DNA of 64,000 bases from Brevundimonas abyssalis TAR-001 (GTDB lineage Bacteria > Pseudomonadota > Alphaproteobacteria > Caulobacterales > Caulobacteraceae): contig NZ_BATC01000005.1 of NCBI RefSeq assembly GCF_000466985.1, positions 1-64,000 of the forward strand. Direction: 5' to 3'. The position numbers and the translations under genes were made by a program. Under the pieces are notes generated by a model that searched no databases, was not told where the DNA came from, and saw nothing but the letters and a program-made list of their open reading frames with translations. This document shows, in pieces, positions 48,128-57,413 of this stretch (the stretch's first letter is position 1; the number at the start of each line of letters is the position of its first letter).

Positions 48128-51100
48128 ATGTTCAAACTTATCATCGAGACGTCCGTTCGCTTCCGCTGGGCCGTCGTCCTCATCACTGCTTTGGTCGCCG
48201 CCGTCGGCATCTACAACCTGACCCGATTGCCGATCGACGCCGTGCCCGACATCACCAACCGGCAGGTGCAGATCACGACGGTCGCTCCGGCGCTCGCGCC
48301 CGAGCAGATCGAGCGGCAGGTCACCTATCCGATCGAGACCGCCATGGCCGGGATACCCGGCCTGACCTCGACCCGCTCGCTGAGCCGTAACGGCTTCAGT
48401 CAGGTGACAGTGATCTTCACCGATCGCACCGACATCTACTTCGCGCGCCAGCAGGTCGCCGAGCGGCTCGCCGCTGCCCGCGAAACCATGCCCGAAGACG
48501 TGGAGCCGGCCATGGCTCCGATCACCACCGGCCTGGGTGAGGTGCTGATGTGGACGGTCGACTACGTCCCCTTCAACAGCGACAACCTGGCTGAGCCGGG
48601 CCAGCCCGGCTGGCAAGCCGGCGGCGCCTATCTCACGCCGGAGGGCGAGCTTCTGACCACACCGCAAGCGCGCGCCACCTATCTGCGCACGGTTCAGGAT
48701 TGGATCATTGCCCCGCAGATGCGCACGGCCGAGGGTCTGGCGGGGGTCGACGTCAACGGCGGCTACGTCAAGGAATACGCCGTTCGCCCCGATCCGGCGC
48801 GGCTTTCGGCCTATGGCCTGAGTTTGAATGACCTGACCCAGGCGTTGGAGCGGGCCAACACTCAGGCGGGAGCCGGCTATATCCGGCGCGCCGGCGAGGG
48901 GCTGACCGTGCGCACCGACGCCCTTGCCACAACCGTCGAAGACCTGGCCCAGGCGCCCGTGGTCAATCGGGGCGGGCTGGTGGTGCGTGTCGCCGATGTG
49001 GCGACGGTCGAGATCGGCCAGGCCCCGCGCCTGGGCGGCGCGACGCGCGACGGGCACGAGGCGGTCCTGGGCACGGCCCTGATGATCGCGGGCGGAAACA
49101 GCCGAACTGTGGCGCAGGCGGCCGGTGAAAGGCTGGAGCAGATCCGGTCGACGCTGCCGCCGGGCGTCGAGGCGGTGACCGTGCTGGACCGCAGCGCCTT
49201 GGTGAACGCCACCATCGGCACGGTGGCAAAGAACCTGACCGAAGGCGCGCTACTGGTCATCGCTGTGCTGTTTCTGCTGCTGGGCAACTTCCGCGCTGCG
49301 GCGATCACCGCCCTGATGATCCCCATCAGCTTCCTGTTCGCGGTCATCGGCATGAACCGCTTCGGCATCAGCGGCAACCTGATGAGCCTGGGCGCGCTCG
49401 ACTTCGGCCTGCTGGTCGATGGCGCGGTTATCGTCGTGGAAAGCACTCTGCTTATGCTATCGCAGAAGCGCATCGAGCTTGGCCGGGCGCTCTCGCGCAT
49501 CGAACGCTTGCAGGTGGCTGCCGCGGCGGCGCGGAAGATGGTGCGGCCAGCCGCCTTCGGCCAGCTCATCATTCTGCTGGTGTTCACGCCGCTGCTTCTG
49601 CTCGAAGGGGTCGAGGGCAAGACTTTCATCCCGATGGCGGCCACGGTGATGCTGGCGCTGGCGGGCGCTTTCCTCTTCTCCTTCACCTTCGTGCCCGCCA
49701 TGGTGGCGCTGCTGGTGCGCGAACCCAGGACGATCCATGTGGACGCCGAAGGGCGCGCCGAGGAGCATGAGACGCGCATCATCCGCTGGGTGCGCTTGCG
49801 GGTCGAACCCGTCATCCGCCGCGCTGTCGCCCGGCCACGCACGGTGATGATATCGGCTGTCGCCGCCTTCGCCATCGGCCTGCTTGCCTTCTCCACCCTG
49901 GGCCGGGAGTTCGTGCCCACGCTGGACGAAGGCGACATCGCCATGCAGGCGCTGCGTGTCCCTTCGGCCTCGCTGGAGCAGTCACTGGCGATGCAGATGG
50001 CGCTGGAACGGGCGATCACCGCCCAGCCGGAAGTGGAGACCGTGTTCTCGCGCACCGGCACTGCGGAGGCGGCGGTCGATCCGATGCCGCCGAACATCTC
50101 CGACGCTGTCATCGTCCTGAAGGACCGGTCCGACTGGCCCGATCCGAGCCTTTCCAAGGAGGCGCTGATCGAACGTATTGAAGGGCTGGCCTCGCGCCAG
50201 GTCGGCAATGCCTTCGAGTTCAGCCAGCCGATCGAGCTACGCTTCAACGAGCTGATCTCAGGTGTGCGCACGGACCTTGCCGTCATGGTCTACGGCGAGG
50301 ACTTCGAGCAATTGAACCGGGTCGCCGACCAGGTGGCGAACGCGCTGCGCCAGACCGAGGGCGCCGCCGACGTACGGGTCGAGCAGACAACGGGCCTGCC
50401 GACGCTGACCGTCAGCGTCGATCGCTTCGCGGCCGCCAATTACGGCCTTGCGGCCGCCGACGTCTCCGAAGCGGTCTCGGCCGCCATCGGCGGGGCCGAG
50501 GCCGGGCAGGTGTTCGAGGGCGACCGCCGCTTCGATGTGGTGGTGCGCCTGCCCGACGCCCTGCGTAACGACCCGGCCGCGCTCGCGGCCTTGCCCATCG
50601 TCTCAGCTACGGGGGTCACCGTGCCGCTTTCCTCGGTGGCGCGGATCAATGTCTCGGAAGGGCCCAACCAGATCAGCCGGAACGACGGCAGCCGCCGCGT
50701 GGTGGTGCAGTCCAACGTGCGTGGTCGGGACCTGGGCGGCTTCGTCGCCGAGGCGCAGGACCGCGTGGCGGAAATCGAGCTGCGACCGGTGTTCGGCTCG
50801 ACTGGGGCGGCCAGTTCGAGAACCTTCAGAGGGCCGAGCAGCGTCTGGCGCTCGTGGTGCCCATGGTCTTCCTGATGATCGGCGCTTTGCTGTTCATGGC
50901 GCTCGGCTCCTTCAGGGAAGCCGGGCTGGTGTTCGCCTGCGTGCCGCTTGCTTTGGTCGGCGGGGCGCTGTCGCTGGTCCTGAGGGGCATGCCCTTCTCG
51001 GTATCGGCGGCGGTTGGTTTCATCGCCGTCTCCGGCGTCGCGACCTTGAACGGCCTGGTCCTGATGCAGGCGATCCGCGAACGGATCGAAGGCGGGCTGC

Positions 51101-51345
51101 CGCCGCATGAGGCGGCGATCCAGGGCGCGGCGAGCCGCCTGCGCGCAGTGCTGACCACCGCGCTGGTGGCCATCGTCGGCTTCATCCCCATGGCGTTGGC
51201 ACACGGGGCCGGCGCAGAGGTGCAGAAGCCGCTCGCCACAGTGGTCATCGGAGGACTGATGACGGCCACGGCTCTCACTCTGCTGGTGGTGCCGACCTTT
51301 GCCGCCAGAGTCATGCGGCCGAGGACAGAGGTGGCGGAGGCATGA
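48128..51345 (+). pseudogene. czcA: CzcA-type heavy-metal RND permease, frameshifted
   Basis: This proton-driven inner-membrane pump exports divalent cations such as Co, Zn or Cd. The proton-relay motif of metal-type RND proteins is clear in LDFGLLVDGAVIVVE near residue 425. The porter domains and the second set of helices (MVPMVFLMIGALLFMALGS) are present. The frame breaks near 50788-50792 (AEIELRP to VRLDWGGQFENLQ); adding one base restores a normal 1072-residue protein. The CDF gene start overlaps the stop (ATGA). Exact metal specificity is not readable. Confidence 0.9.
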
Positions 51346-51944
51346 GCGGTTCGCACGGTTCCGCGCGGATCCAGAAGCGAACGCTTCTGATCGTCCTGGC
51401 CCTCAACGCAGGCCTGTTCGTCCTGCTCGGAATCGGCGGCCTCGCCGCCGATTCCAGCGCGCTGATCGCCAATGCGCTCGACAACGCCTCGGATGCGCTG
51501 GTCTATCTCGTAAGCTTTCTCGCCATCGGCCGAGCGATGATCTGGAAGCAGCGGGCCGCCCAGCTGTCGGGCGTCCTGCTGCTGATCTTCGCCGCCGCCG
51601 TCCTAATCGACGCCGGTCGGCGCTGGTGGTTCGGCACCGAGCCGATCGGCCCGACGATGATGGTCCTCGCGGTAATCGCGGCGGCGGTGAACCTGATCTG
51701 CCTCATGCTGATCCGACGCCAGCACAGCGAGGACGTCAACATGAGGGCGGCGGAGACCTTCAGCTTCAACGACTTCGCGGCCAATGGTGGCATCCTCGTC
51801 GCCGGCGGCCTGGTGATGTGGCTGGAACAGGCTTGGCCCGACCTCGTGGTCGGCGTCCTTGTCGCCGCCATCGCGCTCAAAGGCGGAATCGATATCCTGC
51901 GCAACGCCGCTCATCCGGAGCCGGCCGCGGACGAACCGACATGA
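51342..51944 (+). CDS. short cation diffusion facilitator-like transporter
   Basis: The 200-residue protein has six hydrophobic segments matching a CDF membrane domain (LNAGLFVLLGIGGLAADSSALIANALD at the start). The TM5 metal site reads FNDFAANGG and the TM2 site reads ALDNASDAL, so Asn/Asp replace the usual His pair. The C-terminal cytoplasmic domain of typical CDF proteins (about 300 residues) is absent. Such short forms exist beside Czc pumps. Its start overlaps the czcA stop. Confidence 0.78.
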   Translation: MSGSHGSARIQKRTLLIVLALNAGLFVLLGIGGLAADSSALIANALDNASDALVYLVSFLAIGRAMIWKQRAAQLSGVLLLIFAAAVLIDAGRRWWFGTEPIGPTMMVLAVIAAAVNLICLMLIRRQHSEDVNMRAAETFSFNDFAANGGILVAGGLVMWLEQAWPDLVVGVLVAAIALKGGIDILRNAAHPEPAADEPT

Positions 51945-52059
51945 GGCCGGGAGCCTCGCGGCGCACCCAAGGGGCGCGGGATCGCGCCTCGATGGCTATG
52001 ATGTCAGGAGGAGATTGCGCGATGACCGAAGTCCCTTCCCGCCGACCGGAGCCCCGGTC

Positions 52060-52212
52060 ATGAAGCGGAACCGGCTGGCGACCGTGATCGCGGGAATGAT
52101 CTTCGTCCTCGCCCTCCTGCTCGGCATAGCGGCGCGGGCGCTGTGGATAGAGTGGGACCATCACAAGAGCGCGCACGCCCCGCCAACGGCGTCCGAGCGA
52201 CCGCCGCCCTGA
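52060..52212 (+). CDS. 50-residue membrane protein with His tail
   Basis: A small ORF gives MKRNRLATVIAGMIFVLALL followed by a short hydrophilic tail with DHHKSAHA. A single transmembrane helix and a His-containing tail suggest a small accessory protein of the metal operon. It lies 115 bases after the CDF gene and 47 bases before the ATPase gene, all in one direction. The ribosome site is weak. Function is unknown. Confidence 0.45.
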   Translation: MKRNRLATVIAGMIFVLALLLGIAARALWIEWDHHKSAHAPPTASERPPP

Positions 52213-52259
52213 ACCAGCCGCGCCTCCGACCCGATACCTCCTTCGCCGGGAGCCCCGAC

Positions 52260-54769
52260 ATGTCCGACACGATGAAACTCGACCTTCCGATCCTCCTGCC
52301 CGGCGCGCCGGACGCCTCGGACGCCTGCGTCGGGCGGCTCATCTCCCTGCTCCGCGACGAACCGGGGGTTTCGGAGGCCCATGTGGTCGAGGAGGACGCC
52401 GCGCCGCGCCTGTGCATCCATTACGATCCCGGCCAGCTCACCCTGGCGGAGGTCCGCCGGCGGGCACGTCTCGCCGCGCCGAGATCACGGGGCGCTACGG
52501 CCACCTCGTCGGGTGGCTCGACGGCGTGCGCCATGCCCGGCACGCCCGGACGATCGAAGCCGCATTGGCCGCGCATCCGGGCGTGCTGGAGGCCGCAGTC
52601 GACCCTTCGGGCGCCGTGCGCCTGGAGTTCGAGCGCGACCGTCTGGACCGCGCTGGAATCGACCGCCTGCTCGCCGACCACAAGCTAGGCTTCTCCGACA
52701 CGCCGCTTGCGCGGACGGCGGCGGCGCCTAAGCGCAAGGAGGCCGACGATCATGCACACGGGGTTGGAGAGGACCACGACCACGCCCACGGTCCCGATGA
52801 CGGGCACGGCCATGCCCATGGCGGCTTCCTCGGGCCTAACACCGAGCTGATCTTCGCACTCGCCAGCGGCGCGGCGCTGGCCCTCGGTTTCCTCCTCGAA
52901 TGGCTCGCGCCCGATCTGCCCGGCTGGCTGCCGCTTGCCTTCTATCTCACGGCCTATGGATTCGGCGGCTTCTTCACCGTCGGCGAGGCGATCGAGAATC
53001 TGCGGCGCAAACGGTTCGAGATCGACACCTTGATGCTCGTCGCCGCCGCCGGCGCGGCCGCCCTCGGGGCCTGGGCGGAAGGCGCGCTGCTGCTGTTCCT
53101 GTTCAGCCTCGGCCATGCGCTGGAGCATTACGCCATGGGCCGCGCGAAGCGCGCCATCGAGGCGCTGGCCGAACTCGCGCCGCGCACCGCCCATGTCCGC
53201 CGCGACGGCCAAGTGGTCGAGCTTGCGGTCGAGGACCTGGTGGTCGGCGACATCGTGATCGTCAGGCCCAACGAGCGCCTGCCCGCCGACGGCTTCGTGT
53301 TCGCCGGGTCCACCAGCATCAACCAGGCGCCGGTCACCGGCGAAAGCATGCCGGTCGACAAGCAGCCGGTCGCCGATCCGGAGGAGGCGCGCGCCCGGCC
53401 CGCCTCGGTCGGCGCGGCGTCGCTCGTCTTCGCCGGCACCATCAACGGCTCCGGCGCGATCGAGATCGAGACCACCCGGAGATCCAGCGACACCACCCTG
53501 GCCAAGGTCGTGCGCATGGTCAGCGAAGCCGAGACCCAGAAGTCGCCGACCCAGCGGTTCACCGAGCGATTCGAGCGTATCTTCGTGCCGCTCGTGCTGG
53601 CGCTTGCGGTCGTCCTCCTGTTCGCCTGGGTGGTGGTGGACGAGCCGTTCCGCGACAGCTTCTATCGCGCCATGGCGGTGCTGGTCGCCGCCAGCCCCTG
53701 CGCCCTCGCCATCGCCACGCCGAGCGCGGTCCTGTCCGGCGTCGCGCGGGCGGCGCGGGCGGGCGTGCTCATCAAGGGCGGCGCGCCGCTGGAGAACCTG
53801 GGCTCGCTCGACGCCATCGCCTTCGACAAGACCGGCACCCTGACCGAAGGCCGACCGCGCATCACCGATGTTGCGCCCGTGGACCGCATTGAGGAGGCCG
53901 AGCTGCTGACGGTGGCCGTGGCCGTGGAGCGGCTGAGCGACCACCCGCTGGCCGAGGCCATCGCTCGTGACGGCGCCGAACGGTTGGGCGGAAAGACGCA
54001 AGCGAGCGCGTCCGGGCTGCGCAGCCTCACGGGCAGGGGCGTGACGGCACAGTTCGGCGGCGAGACGGTCTGGATCGGCAAGCCCGAGATGTTCGGCGCG
54101 GACGGCCTCGATCCGCTCGGCGAAGATGCTTCCGCCGCGGTGGAGCGCCTGCGCGAGCAGGGCCGCACCCTGATGGCGGTGCGCAAGGGGGACCGGGACC
54201 TCGGCGTCATCGGCCTGCTCGACACCCCGCGCGCTGCGGCCGGGCCCGCGCTCGACGCACTGCGCCGTCTCGGCGTGCAGCGCATGCTGATGATCTCCGG
54301 CGACCACCAGAAGGCGGCCGAGGCGATCGCCGGCCAGGTCGGTCTCACCGAGGCGTGGGGAGATCTGATGCCCGAAGACAAGGTCGAGGCGATCAGGAAA
54401 CTGCGCGCCCAGGCGAAGGTCGCCATGGTCGGCGACGGGGTTAATGACGCGCCCGCGATGGCGACCGCAACCGTCGGCGTCGCCATGGGCGCCGCCGGCT
54501 CCGATGTGGCGCTGGAAACGGCGGACGTGGCGCTGATGGGCGACGACCTGTCGCAGTTGCCCTTCACCGTCGGGCTCAGCCGCCAGACCCGGCGCATTAT
54601 CTTGCAGAACCTGGTCGTCAGCCTGGGCATCGTCGCCTTCCTCGTCCCTGCCACCATTCTCGGACTTGGGATCGGCCCCGCCGTCGCTCTGCACGAAGGT
54701 TCCACGCTGCTGGTGGTGTTCAACGCATTGCGCCTGCTCGGCTATCGCGATCCCTCGTCATCGCGGTAA
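52260..54769 (+). pseudogene. P1B-4-type metal-transporting ATPase, frameshifted near the N-terminus
   Basis: The restored protein of about 836 residues has two HMA-like N-terminal domains without clear CxxC sites, then a His/Asp-rich linker (DHAHGVGEDHDHAHG). The membrane and ATPase core has TGESMPVD, the transmembrane metal motif ASPCALAIATP (SPC instead of CPC), DKTGTLTEG, SDHPLAEAI, GDGVNDAPAM and HEGST in the last helices. SPC with HEGxT is the mark of P1B-4 pumps, which export Co, Zn, Cd or Fe. The frame breaks near 52478; one added base joins the two parts. Confidence 0.9.
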
Positions 54770-54864
54770 TCCGAAATCCAGTCGCTTTCGCACGACGAGG
54801 CGGTGGTGAGAGGTCGAGACGGTTCTTCTCAGCTTCTCGAACCGGAGAGGGTGATGAGCGACCG

Positions 54865-55245
54865 TCAGTTGGCGTCCCGCGACGCCCTGCGGAGAGCCAG
54901 TTCATCAAGATAGGCGTCCATGAGGTCTCGGCCTTTGTGTGTGAGGCGAGTGAGCTTTCGCCGCCCGTCGCTAGGATCGGGTGACCGTTCCACCAGCTTT
55001 TCCGCCTCCAAAGCGACAAGGTGCCGAAGCGCAGTCGACGCAGGTGTGGCTGAGCCAATGCATGTCGAGGAGACAGATGGACTCCGCACTGCATCGGACT
55101 GGATGCGCAGGTCGAGCAACATATCCCAGGCGGGTTCTCCGAAAAGCGAACCATCAAAGTAGCGCGCCCGGCGCCGCCGTTCTTCGTAGAGGGCGCGCGC
55201 CATCTCGCCAAATTCCGTTGACCAGGAGGGAGCGATGAAGGTCAT
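54865..55245 (-). CDS. MarR-like winged-helix regulator
   Basis: The start MTFIAPSWSTEFGEMARALY gives 126 residues. The sequence GEPAWDMLLDL followed by SVSSTCIGSATPASTALRHLVALE is a winged helix-turn-helix, and VERSPDPSDGRRKLTRLT is the wing with the conserved DxR of MarR proteins. It is the last gene of a four-gene minus-strand operon and is convergent with the ATPase gene. It may control the operon itself or the neighbouring metal genes; the sequence gives no proof. Confidence 0.8.
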   Translation of the reverse strand: MTFIAPSWSTEFGEMARALYEERRRRARYFDGSLFGEPAWDMLLDLRIQSDAVRSPSVSSTCIGSATPASTALRHLVALEAEKLVERSPDPSDGRRKLTRLTHKGRDLMDAYLDELALRRASRDAN

Positions 55246-55285
55246 AGGATAGCTTTCGAGGCGGCCGATCCCGCCGCGTGCTAAC

Positions 55286-55798
55286 TCAAGGTCCTGCCTC
55301 GGCCTCGGCTTGTGTTTCACCGGCGCCAATGGTCATTCCGGCGCGATATGACGGCGGCAGTTGGCGAGGCCATGCCGGATCTGATCCGAAGCGCCGCAGG
55401 CGGAACTGATGGCGCCAGGTCGCCGATGCCAAGATGGCGACAAGCACCCAGGCCCATAGCGCGACGGCGTTGCCATAGGCCCATGAGATGACGTCGGGCC
55501 TCAGTCCCGCCAGATGGGAGATCGCAACGACGCCCTGTATCGCGGCCATCCAGATCGGCCAGAACCGTGTGGAAGAGATCGACAGGGCATAGAGCGCCAG
55601 GAAAGCAACTCCATCGACGCAAAACATCGCCCATTCGACATCCGCATAGCGACTCTCCAGCGGCGCGATCAGCCAGTGGCTGAACTGGAAGTTGGCGATG
55701 AGGATCACCGCGCCGATACGCTCGGGGGCTCCGCCTCTGAGTAATGCGTAGCTGCAACTCAGAATGTAGAGCAGGTTGAAGATGACCACGCGGAGCAT
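55286..55798 (-). CDS. membrane protein of unknown function
   Basis: The 170-residue protein has four or five hydrophobic segments (LRVVIFNLLYILSCSYALL, WAMFCVDGVAFLALYAL, MAAIQGVVAISHLAG, VALWAWVLVAILASA). The C-terminal 40 residues are hydrophilic. An ATG at 55798 follows a TTG that opens the longer frame. No family was recognised. It lies between the MarR-like gene (40 bases) and another unknown gene (33 bases), so it is one operon. Confidence 0.6.
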   Translation of the reverse strand: MLRVVIFNLLYILSCSYALLRGGAPERIGAVILIANFQFSHWLIAPLESRYADVEWAMFCVDGVAFLALYALSISSTRFWPIWMAAIQGVVAISHLAGLRPDVISWAYGNAVALWAWVLVAILASATWRHQFRLRRFGSDPAWPRQLPPSYRAGMTIGAGETQAEAEAGP

Positions 55799-55831
55799 CA
55801 AGGGCGGTGATCGACATGCCGGTGGTTCCCG

Positions 55832-56215
55832 TCAAGGAAGTGCATTGACGGGGTCCGCCTGCGCCGAGCCGGACGTCCCACGAACCGGTCCTGGGATGAT
55901 GTCCTTGTCGCCGCCCGCGCTGACGTCGATCCGGAAATGCTGGCGCGTCTTGTCGAGGCTGTGATGCCCATCGACCGCGCTTTCCATCGCCTTCGAGATG
56001 AGGCCCAGTGAAATGACGAAGTGACCGATAGCGTCCTGGCCGACCGTCGCGGACAGGTCGGCGTCGGTCCGCGCGCCCGGCAGGAATCCGACGAGCCGCG
56101 AACCGCTTTCCAGGGCGCGGCCGAGGTCGCATTCGAAAGTCGTCAAGTGTGCCACGATCTCGTCGGCGATTTCGTGGCGACGATTATGGCTACGGCGCAA
56201 CTGGGCAACAGACAT
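55832..56215 (-). CDS. protein of unknown function in the regulatory operon
   Basis: The 127-residue soluble protein begins MSVAQLRRSHNRRHEIADEIV and contains FVISLGLISKAMESAVDGHHSLDKTRQHFRI. The N-terminal part is helical and Arg/His-rich. No known domain or signal peptide was found. A GAGAGGGA ribosome site lies before the ATG. It is flanked by the LuxR-type membrane protein gene and a membrane protein gene in one operon. Confidence 0.55.
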   Translation of the reverse strand: MSVAQLRRSHNRRHEIADEIVAHLTTFECDLGRALESGSRLVGFLPGARTDADLSATVGQDAIGHFVISLGLISKAMESAVDGHHSLDKTRQHFRIDVSAGGDKDIIPGPVRGTSGSAQADPVNALP

Positions 56216-56257
56216 GGCAATCCCTCTCCAAAATTTGGAAACGCAAGGTCGCCGAAG

Positions 56258-56713
56258 TCACTCCGAGAACGAGAGGGCGAGCTGGGACAAGGCAGCGATG
56301 CCGCCGACCAGTATGCCTACTCCCATGGCGAGGAACCCCATGAGTAGGAGCGGCCAGAGTATGCGCCAGCCCAGGCTCATGTCGTTCCACGGCCTGCCCC
56401 TCACGGGGAAGGGCAGGTTGTCCGCCCATCCATTCGAGCGTTCGGCGGGCTCCTGATGTCGCGCTTTCCCGCCGTCGCTCCATCCCGATTCCGTGGTCCC
56501 TACGCTTTCGGGGGGTCCTGTTTCATGCTCGCGAAGCATCATCGCTGCGGTCATGCTGTCGCCGACGCCGAGCTTGCGGCGCGCGGATTTGAGGTGGTCG
56601 TGCACGGTGTAAACCGATAGGTCGAGCGTGCGCGCGATCTCCTTCGCACGCATCGGGCGGGCGAGCAGGCGCAGGCATTCCCGCTCCCTTTCGCTCAGCA
56701 AATCGACTCTCAT
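56258..56713 (-). CDS. LuxR-type HTH protein with C-terminal membrane anchor
   Basis: The first 65 residues are a GerE/LuxR DNA-binding domain (LLSERERECLRLLARPMRAKEIA, then VYTVHDHLKSARRKLGV). It is placed at the N-terminus rather than the usual C-terminus. A hydrophilic linker of about 55 residues follows. The end is a transmembrane helix (ILWPLLLMGFLAMGVGILVGGI). It is the first gene of a four-gene operon. A DNA-binding domain tethered to the membrane suggests direct signal input from the membrane; this is inference. Confidence 0.75.
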   Translation of the reverse strand: MRVDLLSERERECLRLLARPMRAKEIARTLDLSVYTVHDHLKSARRKLGVGDSMTAAMMLREHETGPPESVGTTESGWSDGGKARHQEPAERSNGWADNLPFPVRGRPWNDMSLGWRILWPLLLMGFLAMGVGILVGGIAALSQLALSFSE

Positions 56714-57013
56714 GGTGCGAGGTTACAAACCAGCCGGGTAGCGGAAAAGCTGAAACCGAATCAATCCCAGCCAGTACCTTTGCCGAAAAAGAGAAACGGT
56801 TTCTGACTTGGTCTTATGCGTTAACTGTAAAGTCGAGCTGGAATCGTCCTGATCAACTCCGCAGATTTCACATCGGGCACAAGCGGCGACCGGCGCTGTT
56901 GCCGGTCGGGCGACGGTCCTCTGATAGCGGTCGCCTGAGTTAGGCGACGATCACGCGGGGGGTTTGCTGATCGCGCGATGCGCTGCATCATCTAATCTGA
57001 ATCGGGAGCGCGC
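56714..57013. other. divergent promoter region, no gene
   Basis: About 300 bases between divergent genes hold no ORF of note. It contains AT-richer sequence around 56815-56830 and no clear terminator. Promoters for the LuxR-type operon and the DUF1801 gene presumably lie here. Confidence 0.5.
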
Positions 57014-57403
57014 ATGACAGACGCCATCGGGACATTCGAGGATATTGTTGCTCTCGCGCCAGAGCACGGAGCGATCTTGCACGCCCTGCGCGCCCTGGCG
57101 GCCGAGGTTAATCCCGAGCATGTGGAAGTGGCCCGTCCGGGCGATCGGGCCGTGAGCTGGGGTTGGGGGCCGAAGAAGATGAGCGAGGCCTATGCCTATG
57201 CGCTTCCTTACAAGAGCCATGTGAATCTTGGTTTCTATCGGGGCGCCGACCTCCCCGATCCCCGTGGCAGGCTGAAGGGCACCGGCAAGGCGATGCGGCA
57301 TCTCTCTATCCAGCACGCCGATGAAATCTCTGACGCTGCCGTGAGGGATTTGCTCGTCGCCGCACGAGACGAGCGGCGTAGGGCCTTGGGCCTGGCGGAC
57401 TGA
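57014..57403 (+). CDS. DUF1801 (YdhG/YjhA-like) protein
   Basis: The 129-residue protein includes VEVARPGDRAVSWGWG, EAYAYALPYKSHVNLGF and GTGKAMRHLSIQHADE, all typical of the DUF1801 fold. The family is soluble and its activity is not established. It is convergent with the AraC-type regulator gene, with 10 bases between stops. No operon partner is visible. Confidence 0.78.
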   Translation: MTDAIGTFEDIVALAPEHGAILHALRALAAEVNPEHVEVARPGDRAVSWGWGPKKMSEAYAYALPYKSHVNLGFYRGADLPDPRGRLKGTGKAMRHLSIQHADEISDAAVRDLLVAARDERRRALGLAD

Positions 57404-57413
57404 CTCTCTCTGA

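Noticed and set aside
53680-53710. SPC motif in the P-type ATPase as a sequence error for CPC
   Set aside because: SPC occurs together with HEGST in the last helices, which is the known P1B-4 combination, so the residue is expected.
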